From positions 1 through 52,959 of the forward strand of contig JANQQD010000160.1 in NCBI GenBank assembly GCA_028285185.1: DNA of 52,959 nucleotides, written 5' to 3'. The position numbers and the translations under genes are program-made. Origin of the DNA: Anaerolineae bacterium. GTDB taxonomy: Bacteria; Pseudomonadota; Alphaproteobacteria; DSM-16000; Inquilinaceae. This document shows positions 43,236 to 52,959 of this stretch, piece by piece; within the stretch, counting starts at the first letter, position 1; each line of letters starts with the position of its first letter. The notes beneath the pieces were generated by a model. It worked only from the letters and a program-made list of their open reading frames with translations. It was not told where the DNA came from and did no database searches.

Positions 43236-44728
43236 CCGGCAGCGATGACCTCCAGCGCGGCAGCGATGTCCTCCGCCATCACGCGGTCGTGCACCATGGT
43301 CGGCACGCGCTCGCGTAGGGCCGTGTAGAGCGTGCGCAGCGCCGGCGCCGGTCTGATGCGCCGCAGGTCGAGCGCTTGGGCGGCCAGCAGGAGCTCTATG
43401 GCAACGATCCGCCGTGCGGTCTCCACGGCGAAGGCCGCACGCCGTGCTGCGATCGGGGCCATCGGCACATGGTCTTCTGTGTTGGCACAAGTCGGCACCG
43501 ATTGGATCGCGGCGGGCACGGATCGGCATCTCAGTTCCGCCACCAGCGCAGCCGCCGTGTACTGGGCGATCATGAAGCCCGAGTTCTCCCCCGGCGCCGC
43601 ATCAGGGTGGATCAGGAAGGGCGGCAGGCCGCCGTTCAGATTGGCATCCACCAGCCGGGCCGATCGGCGCTCGCTGATCACCGCCAGCGATGTCAGCGAA
43701 TTGGCGAGATAGTCCAACAGCTCTGCTGCGCGCTGGCCGTGGAAGTTGCCGGAATTCGACGTCACCCAGCCGTCGGCAAGGCCGAAGATGGGATTGTCGT
43801 TGGCGGCGTTGATCTCGATCTCCAGCCCGTGAGCCACATGCGCGACGGCATCCCGCGTGGCACCCAGCACCTGCGGAATGCAGCGCAGGCTCAAGCCGTC
43901 GCGCAGGCGGCTGGGTCTGGGCGGGCCGACCGACACACTGCCGTCGGTCAGTGACCGCAGCCGCTCCGACGTGGCGATCTGGCCAGGATGCGGCTTTGCC
44001 AAGGCCGTGCGCGCATCGAAGCTGTCGTCGAGAGCGCCCAGAGCCTCCAGACTCATGGCCGCCACCGCCTCCGCGGTTTCGACAAGCTGCCGAGCATCGT
44101 GCACCGCCAGGCAGCCGATCCCGGTCGTCTGTTCTGTGCCGTTGATCAGGGCGATACCGTCGCGGCCGGCGATCTCTGGCAGCGGGATGCCGGCGTGGCG
44201 CATAACTTCGGCGCCTGGGCGCCAGTCGCCGCCTGACAGGCGCGCACGCCCCTCTCCGATCAGCGGCAGGGCCATATGGGCCAGCGGGGCGAGATCGCCG
44301 CAGGCCCCGACCGAGCCGAGCTCTGGCACGCATGGCACGACGCCGGCATTCAGCATCGCCACCAGAGCGTCCAGCGTCGCCGCCGTCACGCCCGTCACAC
44401 CGGTGGCCAGCACATTGGCGCGGATCGCCATCATGGCGCGGACCGCATCGTCCGCCATCACGGCGCCCACACCGGCGGCGTGGCTGCGCAAAAGGTTCTT
44501 CTGCAGTGATACGACCGCCTGCGGCGGCACGGCGCGGCTGTCCAGCGCACCGAAGCCGGTCGTGATCCCGTAGATGGGCGTGCCGTCAGCGATCAGGCTC
44601 GCCAGCAGGCGCTCGCCCTCGGCGACCCGGCGCTGAGCCTCATCCTCCAACGCGACCGTCGCGCGCCGCCGGGCCACGGCCACGACGTCTCCAATGCTCA
44701 GGCTGCGGCCAGTAAGCACGACGGTCAT
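43232..44728 (-). CDS. hutH: Histidine ammonia-lyase family protein with a Cys-containing MIO triad
   Basis: A 498-aa member of the MIO-dependent aromatic amino acid lyase family. Retained features are Tyr53 (YGITTGFG), SHAAGVG with the active-site His83, NGT (Asn196), NFHGQ and TEDHVPM with its Glu. Several positions depart from known histidine lyases: the triad is Ala142-Cys143-Gly144 rather than Ala-Ser-Gly, QDxYSLRC is RDGLSLRC (Leu279 for Tyr), and ANQEDHVSM is ANTEDHVPM. Codons were read directly (GCC TGC GGC). The gene follows hutU by six bases, favouring histidine as substrate, but an altered substrate or mechanism is possible. It ends overlapping the DUF1801-like gene. Confidence 0.88.
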   Translation of the reverse strand: MTVVLTGRSLSIGDVVAVARRRATVALEDEAQRRVAEGERLLASLIADGTPIYGITTGFGALDSRAVPPQAVVSLQKNLLRSHAAGVGAVMADDAVRAMMAIRANVLATGVTGVTAATLDALVAMLNAGVVPCVPELGSVGACGDLAPLAHMALPLIGEGRARLSGGDWRPGAEVMRHAGIPLPEIAGRDGIALINGTEQTTGIGCLAVHDARQLVETAEAVAAMSLEALGALDDSFDARTALAKPHPGQIATSERLRSLTDGSVSVGPPRPSRLRDGLSLRCIPQVLGATRDAVAHVAHGLEIEINAANDNPIFGLADGWVTSNSGNFHGQRAAELLDYLANSLTSLAVISERRSARLVDANLNGGLPPFLIHPDAAPGENSGFMIAQYTAAALVAELRCRSVPAAIQSVPTCANTEDHVPMAPIAARRAAFAVETARRIVAIELLLAAQALDLRRIRPAPALRTLYTALRERVPTMVHDRVMAEDIAAALEVIAAG

Positions 44729-44734
44729 GGGGCT

Positions 44735-46426
<1,692 letters not shown>

Positions 46427-46451
46427 CGGTCAGGCTTTCCAACAGGGGTGA

Positions 46452-48482
46452 TCAGAGCGCCAGGGCAAGGCGGGTTCCTTCCTCGATGGCGCGCTCGGCG
46501 TCCAGTTCCGCCGCCAGCCGGGCGCCGCCGATCGCCGTCGCGGCCACATTCGCGGCGGCAAGGTCCGGAGCCAAGTCGGCCAGAGGGTCCTGCCCGGCGC
46601 AGATGACGATGTTATCCGCCGGAATGTGCCGCCCCTCCCCGCCCACCGTGATGTGGATGCCGCCGTCGTCGATGCGATCGTAAGCGACGCCGGCAAACTG
46701 GGCCACGTGGTTGCGGGCCAGGATCAGCCGATGGATCCAGCCGGTCGACCGGCCGAGCGTGCGTCCGAATCCGCCAGGCGACCGCTTCAGCATAGTGATC
46801 TGGTGTGGCGGCGGATCATCCGGCGCGCCGCTCGGCTCCAGGCCGCCGGCCGCTTCGCCGTTTGCGGCGATCCCCCAATGATGGGCGAATGCGTCGGCCT
46901 CCACATGGCTGCGCAGGCTGTGTTCCAACAGAAACAGCGCCACATCGAAGCCGATGCCACCCGCGCCGATGATCACGACCCGACGGCCCGCCTGCACGCG
47001 CCCGGTCAGCACGTCGGCATAGGTCGCCACCATGGGATGATCGATCCCGGGGATGTCGGGGCGCCGCGGTGCCACGCCGGATGCCATGACGACATGCGCG
47101 AAACGGCCGCCCGCCAGGTCGTCGGTCGTCGCCCGCTGGCCGAGGCGAAGTGCGACGCCCGCTCGCTGCAGACGGTCGGCGAAATAGGCGACGCTCTCAC
47201 CGAATTCCTGTTTCCCCGGCACGCGTTTGGCAAGGTTGAACTGGCCGCCCAACTCCGAAGCCGCCTCGAACAGCGTCACCTGGTGGCCCCGTTCGGCGGC
47301 GACGGCGGCGGCGGCCAATCCGGCTGGCCCTCCGCCGACCACAGCGATGGCCCGCGGCTGCTCTGCCGGAGTTGCCCGCAATTCCTCCTCCCGGCAGGCG
47401 TGCGGATTGACCAGACATGATGCCGGCTCGTCGATGAAGTAGTGGTCCAGGCATGCCTGGTTGCAGGCGATGCAGATATTGATGCCGCGCCGATCCCCCG
47501 CCCGCGCCTTTGCCGCGAAGGCCCCGTCGGCCAGGAACGGCCGCGCCATGGAGATCATGTCGGCATGACCTGCCGCCAGAATGGCCTCGCCGGCCTCCGG
47601 GGTATTGATGCGGTTGCTGGCGGCGACCGGAATGGCGACGGCCTCTGTGATCCGCCGGCTCGCCCAGGCGAAGCCGCCGCGCGGCACGGCCTGGGCAATC
47701 GTCGGCACGCGCGCTTCGTGCCAGCCGATGCCGCTGGTCAGCATGTCCGCGCCCGCCGCTTCCACCGCGCGGGCCAGCGCCACCGTCTCATCGGCCGTCA
47801 GGCCGCCTTCGACGAGATCGAGCGTGGAGATGCGAAAGATCACCAGGAAGTCCGACCCTACCGCCCGGCGCACGGACCGCACCGTCTCAACGGCGAAGCG
47901 CAGCCGGTTGTCGAGGCTGCCACCCCAGTCGTCGTCCCGCTGGTTGGTGCGCGGGCAGAGGAACTGGGTGATCAGGTAGCCTTCCGACCCCATGATCTCG
48001 ACGCCGTCATAGCCGGCCTCCCGCGCCAGCTCGGCAGCCGTCGCGAAATCGCCGATGGTGCGGGCGATGTCGGCCTCGGTCATCGCCCGCGGCATCTCGC
48101 GGTTGATGGGGGATCGGACGGCGCTCGGCGCAACGATAGCTTCGTGATAGCCATAGCGGCCGCTGTGCAGGATCTGCAGGACGATCCGCCCACCCGCGTC
48201 ATGCACAGCCTCAGGGATCGGCCGGTGCCAAGCGGCGTCTGCTGCGCTCGCCAGCATGGCCGGCTCATCCTTCAGCCGCCCCTCGAAATTCGGCGAGACG
48301 CCGCCTGTGATGATCAGCCCGGCTTCGGCCGCGGCCCGCTCGGCATAGAAGGCGGCCAGCCGTGGCGGCCCGTCGGCTCTTGCCTCCAACCCCGTATGCA
48401 TGGACCCCATGACCAGACGGTTGGGCAGCGTAACAGGCCCTACCGTGATCGGCTGAAACAGATGCGGATAGGCGGTCGTCAT
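46452..48482 (-). CDS. fadH: 2,4-dienoyl-CoA reductase, FMN/FAD/4Fe-4S type
   Basis: A 676-aa enzyme of the old-yellow-enzyme plus flavin-oxidoreductase type, reducing 2,4-dienoyl-CoA to 3-enoyl-CoA. It resembles enterobacterial FadH along its whole length. Visible are the SMHTGLE start, active-site Tyr168 (GSEGYLI) and His255 (GWHEAR), the 4Fe-4S ligands Cys337, Cys340, Cys344 and Cys356, the FAD motif VVGGGPAGLAAA, the NAD(P)H motif IIGAGGIGFD, and VICAGQDP near the end. The frame runs 89 codons further upstream, overlapping the dehydratase gene, but ATG 48482 starts the family N-terminus. It is unexpected between sugar-acid and histidine genes. Confidence 0.94.
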   Translation of the reverse strand: MTTAYPHLFQPITVGPVTLPNRLVMGSMHTGLEARADGPPRLAAFYAERAAAEAGLIITGGVSPNFEGRLKDEPAMLASAADAAWHRPIPEAVHDAGGRIVLQILHSGRYGYHEAIVAPSAVRSPINREMPRAMTEADIARTIGDFATAAELAREAGYDGVEIMGSEGYLITQFLCPRTNQRDDDWGGSLDNRLRFAVETVRSVRRAVGSDFLVIFRISTLDLVEGGLTADETVALARAVEAAGADMLTSGIGWHEARVPTIAQAVPRGGFAWASRRITEAVAIPVAASNRINTPEAGEAILAAGHADMISMARPFLADGAFAAKARAGDRRGINICIACNQACLDHYFIDEPASCLVNPHACREEELRATPAEQPRAIAVVGGGPAGLAAAAVAAERGHQVTLFEAASELGGQFNLAKRVPGKQEFGESVAYFADRLQRAGVALRLGQRATTDDLAGGRFAHVVMASGVAPRRPDIPGIDHPMVATYADVLTGRVQAGRRVVIIGAGGIGFDVALFLLEHSLRSHVEADAFAHHWGIAANGEAAGGLEPSGAPDDPPPHQITMLKRSPGGFGRTLGRSTGWIHRLILARNHVAQFAGVAYDRIDDGGIHITVGGEGRHIPADNIVICAGQDPLADLAPDLAAANVAATAIGGARLAAELDAERAIEEGTRLALAL

Positions 48483-48498
48483 CGGCGGCGGCGCATGG

Positions 48499-50232
<1,734 letters not shown>

Positions 50233-50311
50233 GGATGCGTTCCCTGCCCGGGACCGGTTCGCCCCGGTTTCGCGAATTTTCTGCAATACGGCCCTTGCGG
50301 CCGCCGGCCTG

Positions 50312-51682
50312 TCAAGTCAACGCGGCATGCGCCGTGACGATGGCGGCCAGCGCCGTGGCAAGGGCCAGCGGCGCATAAACCCCGTTCCAACCCCAGCTCA
50401 CGATGCGCGACGGCCGTTCCGCCAGCCGCGCCAGCAACAGAACCGAGATGCCGAACGGCGACACGACGACCGTGGTCGCCCAGGCGGCGCCCAGTGCCAC
50501 GGCGACGGCGGCGGCCACCGTGGGGTCGAGCGCCGCCTGCTGCAGGATGGCGCCGACAATGGTGACGCTGATGATCGGGTTGATGGCGATCTGATGCGCG
50601 GTGATGACGAAGACAGCCGGTGCCGCGATCACGGCTGCGGTTGGCCAGGCACCGAGGTTCAGCATCCCTTCCAGCCCCAGCGCCGGCAACAGGGCGGCGA
50701 TGGCCGCGCCGATGAAGGCAGCTGACGCGATCACGACGATCTCCGGACTGGACTCCGGAAACTGATCGCGCACGACGCCGCGTAGACGGGCCCCGGTCTG
50801 GCGGATGCGGGATCCGTCGCCCTGGCGCTGCTGCAGCAAGATCCAGCCCAGCCAGAACATCGGCCCCACGGCCACCACAGCCTCGATCAGCCGAAGATCG
50901 AACAACAGCTTCAGTGCCGTGACCAGCAAGAGCAGCAGGCCAACCGGCACCATCAACAGCAGGACGGCCCGTCTGTCGTCGGCCTTGAGCGGCGCCCTCT
51001 CACCGGTACCGCCGCCGTCGCCCCCCTCAATGCTGTCCAGCAACCATCCGACGGCCGTGATCAGCATGGATGCCGCAAAGCCGAACACTGCCGTGTCGGT
51101 CCACACCACGCCAGGAACCGAGGTGACGATCAGCGCCTGGGCAATGGTCGTCGGCGCCCAGACGGTCGATGCCCCAAACCCCCGCAGCGCCGCGCTCAAC
51201 GACCTCCGCTCGCGACTCATGGCCTCACGCCGGTTCCGGTCCGCCTCGCCGATGCCGACACGGACCACCGCGCTCAACAGGCTCAAGGCGCCTAGGTTCA
51301 GCAGGATCGTCAACAAGTGGCTGCCGAAGGCCAGCGCAGCGTAACGTCGCCCCGGCGGCTGGTGGACGATGATGCGGCCGGCCTGGGTCACCGTCGGCGA
51401 TGTCACGGCAGCGTCGCGGACCAGGCCAAGCACCAAGACCAGCGTGCCGAGAAACGCCGCTTGGCTCAGGCCCTGCACCATCACCCGGGCGGCATCGTCA
51501 GCGACTGCGATAAGCGTAGCGGCAAGACCGATGGATGCGAGCAGCAGAACGGCACCCACCCGGCCGGCGCGACGCCATGCCAGGGCGAGAAAGCCGGCGC
51601 AGGCCAGGCATCCGGCGGTCGTTGCCCACGACCCCGAGTCGAGCAGCCTCGCGAAGGTCGAGACCATCATGGCCACCAGCAT
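50312..51682 (-). CDS. Putative multi-pass permease of unknown family
   Basis: A membrane protein of about 456 aa with 11-13 hydrophobic segments. Two halves carry a related motif: FGASTVWAPTTIAQALIVTS in the first and GAAWATTVVVSPFGISVLLL in the second, suggesting inverted or duplicated halves as in secondary transporters of the ion-transporter superfamily. I cannot name a family. The frame is open to 52180, but the upstream part is hydrophilic and unlike a membrane protein. Likely starts are ATG 51682, or GTG 51721 with GGGGAC upstream. Its position between a sugar-acid dehydratase and a DHDPS-family lyase suggests organic-acid uptake. Confidence 0.7.
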   Translation of the reverse strand: MLVAMMVSTFARLLDSGSWATTAGCLACAGFLALAWRRAGRVGAVLLLASIGLAATLIAVADDAARVMVQGLSQAAFLGTLVLVLGLVRDAAVTSPTVTQAGRIIVHQPPGRRYAALAFGSHLLTILLNLGALSLLSAVVRVGIGEADRNRREAMSRERRSLSAALRGFGASTVWAPTTIAQALIVTSVPGVVWTDTAVFGFAASMLITAVGWLLDSIEGGDGGGTGERAPLKADDRRAVLLLMVPVGLLLLLVTALKLLFDLRLIEAVVAVGPMFWLGWILLQQRQGDGSRIRQTGARLRGVVRDQFPESSPEIVVIASAAFIGAAIAALLPALGLEGMLNLGAWPTAAVIAAPAVFVITAHQIAINPIISVTIVGAILQQAALDPTVAAAVAVALGAAWATTVVVSPFGISVLLLARLAERPSRIVSWGWNGVYAPLALATALAAIVTAHAALT

Positions 51683-52001
51683 TGCCGTCAGCGCGCGCCG
51701 ATGCCACCGATGGACCGCCACCTTCGTCCCCAGACTTTGCGGGCAACCCGTCGGATCCGTCCCGCCCAAACCTTGGTGCTGAAATGCTACCGCATGTTGC
51801 CGCAGCGGCGCCAAAAACCCATGTCCGACGGACGAAGGGCGAAGACACCGCCGTTCCGGCTCGATAAGCTCGACACGGCTGTATACAGAAGAGTGGCCAT
51901 TGCTGTATACAGTGCCATCGTCGTCATTGTATGCAGGATGTGGGACCCGCACAGGCAACCCGCACCAACCGGTCTCAATGGCGGCGCCGAGGGAGGACGA
52001 C
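51683..52001. other. Divergent control region of permease and DHDPS-family gene
   Basis: 319 bp. It holds three operator-like palindromes (51879-51936). GGGAGG at about 51990-51995 is the ribosome-binding site of the rightward gene. The leftward gene's start is not certain, so part of this segment may encode its N-terminus. Confidence 0.6.
51879..51936. promoter_or_regulatory. Triple operator array, CTGTATACAG type, 24-bp spacing
   Basis: Perfect palindromes CTGTATACAG at 51879-51888 and 51903-51912, and a degenerate copy TTGTATGCAG at 51927-51936, all spaced exactly 24 bp. A TGTATACA core is typical of GntR/FadR-subfamily sites such as those of hexuronate regulators (UxuR/ExuR). Spacing of just over two helical turns places them on similar faces, favouring cooperative binding. 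No regulator gene is in the window. Confidence 0.75.
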
Positions 52002-52937
52002 ATGAAGACCAGCCCCGTTACCGCCGCCGATCTTCGCAGCTCCGTCTTGGCCGTGCCGCCGCTCGCCCGCCACGCGGACCTGTCGCTCAACCCGGATGCC
52101 AACCGCCGGATGATCCGCCATCTCGAGAACGGCGGCGTGACCACGCTAATGTATGGCGGCAACGCAAATCTGTACAACATTGCATTAAAAGAATACGATA
52201 CTGCATTGTCATTACTTGAGAATTCCGCGGCGGATGAGACCTGGGTTATCCCGTCGGCCGGGCCCGATTTCGGTCGGCTGATCGATCAGGCCGACGTCCT
52301 GAAAGATCGCGCCTTTCCCACGGTGATGGTGCTGCCGCTCGCTTTCCCGGCCACGCCGGACGGCGCGGCAAGGGCGATCCGCCTGTTTGCCGAGCGCATC
52401 GCCCGCAAGGTGATCCTCTATATGAAGACCGAAACCTATCTCTCGGTCGATCATGTGCGAGCCCTGGTCGCCGACGGCCTTGTGGCCGGCATCAAGTATG
52501 CCGTGGTGCGCGAGGACCCGGCCGTAGACCCGCTGCTGGAGCGGCTGGTGCAAGCCGTCGATCCATCGCTGATCATCAGCGGTATCGGCGAGCGCCCGGC
52601 GGTCGTCCACTTCACTCGCTTCGGCCTGGGAGCATACACCTCCGGCTCCGTCTGCGTCGCCCCGGCCGCGTCGACCCAGATGCTGCGCGCGCTCGCATCG
52701 GGCGATATCGAGACGGCTGAGACAATCCGCGGGCACTTCCTGCCGCTGGAGGATCTGCGCGACGGATTGAGCCCGATCCGCGTCCTGCACGACGCCGTCA
52801 CGCTGGCCGGCATCGCGGATATGGGCCCCATGCTGCCGATGCTCAGTAATCTCGACGTGCAGCATCGGGACGATGTGGCCGCGGCGGCGCGCGCCCTTCT
52901 TGCCTACAATGGCACGATGATGACGGCGGCCGCTTGA
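52002..52937 (+). CDS. Dihydrodipicolinate synthase/N-acetylneuraminate lyase family protein
   Basis: A 311-aa TIM-barrel class I aldolase/dehydratase. The Schiff-base lysine is Lys165 (GIKYAVV) and the conserved tyrosine is Tyr140 (ILYMKTE). The usual GTTGE loop is replaced by YGGNANLYN (about residues 51-59), so it is not a lysine-biosynthesis DapA. Members of this group cleave or dehydrate 2-keto-3-deoxy sugar acids, which would follow the IlvD/EDD dehydratase nearby. The ATG at 52002 has GGGAGG six bases upstream. It is divergent from the permease and controlled by the operator array in the gap. Confidence 0.9.
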   Translation: MKTSPVTAADLRSSVLAVPPLARHADLSLNPDANRRMIRHLENGGVTTLMYGGNANLYNIALKEYDTALSLLENSAADETWVIPSAGPDFGRLIDQADVLKDRAFPTVMVLPLAFPATPDGAARAIRLFAERIARKVILYMKTETYLSVDHVRALVADGLVAGIKYAVVREDPAVDPLLERLVQAVDPSLIISGIGERPAVVHFTRFGLGAYTSGSVCVAPAASTQMLRALASGDIETAETIRGHFLPLEDLRDGLSPIRVLHDAVTLAGIADMGPMLPMLSNLDVQHRDDVAAAARALLAYNGTMMTAAA

Positions 52938-52959
52938 CCGGGGGCGTTGGGTCCCATGG

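Noticed and set aside
50310..50315. Consensus TTGACA overlapping the permease stop, as a promoter for the IlvD/EDD gene
   Set aside because: No acceptable -10 box at 15-19 bp.

Overview
The window is GC-rich (mostly GC-ending codons) and reads as a chromosomal segment of an alphaproteobacterium, probably Rhodospirillales-like. That placement rests on gene content and base composition only: TRAP transport, a surface-polysaccharide locus with pyruvyl transferases, an IlvD/EDD sugar-acid dehydratase and a hydantoinase. No rRNA, tRNA, CRISPR array, insertion sequence or prophage was seen.

Region 1 (1-4382, minus) is the N-terminal 1460 codons of a giant repetitive VCBS-type surface or secreted adhesin that runs off the left edge. 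It opens with a duplicated helical module and continues into a nearly identical 1446-bp (482-aa) tandem super-repeat. Region 2 (4.9-29 kb) is a surface-polysaccharide locus: rmlB/rmlA, a chain-length regulator fused to a tyrosine-kinase-like domain, four glycosyltransferases, two pyruvyl transferases, a Wzx flippase, a Wzy-type polymerase, manC, an initiating sugar-phosphate transferase and galU. A D-hydantoinase and a large SAM-cyclase-ATPase-TPR signalling protein sit inside it. The 17.3-19.5 kb part is clearly richer in AT, as expected of exchanged glycan cassettes. AT-rich islands and inverted repeats lie upstream of several transcription units.

Region 3 (29.6-41.2 kb) holds a bacteriohemerythrin and then a carbohydrate (probably uronate) catabolic cluster. 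A GH88-like unsaturated glucuronyl hydrolase and an SDR run leftward. A Gfo/Idh/MocA oxidoreductase, a CoA-transferase, an enoyl-CoA hydratase, a TRAP transporter (dctP, dctQ, dctM), a second SDR and an enolase-superfamily sugar-acid dehydratase run rightward. dctP is bracketed by two intrinsic terminators, which would let the binding protein be expressed separately from its membrane subunits.

Region 4 (41.3-52.9 kb) has an HD-GYP protein preceded by a 12-G tract, a small membrane protein, and a long leftward gene string: permease, IlvD/EDD dehydratase, fadH, hutU, hutH and a DUF1801-like gene. A DHDPS-family lyase gene diverges from it. Three evenly spaced CTGTATACAG-type palindromes in that divergent gap look like a GntR/FadR-family operator array.

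The most unusual coding observation is the HutH homologue. Its MIO-forming triad is Ala-Cys-Gly instead of Ala-Ser-Gly, and the Tyr expected before the SLRC motif is Leu, while its HutU partner is fully canonical. Other points worth following are the adhesin architecture, a 53-aa membrane microprotein encoded antisense to its neighbours, a 20-bp perfect palindrome in the flippase/glycosyltransferase gap, and competing leader helices ahead of the adhesin.
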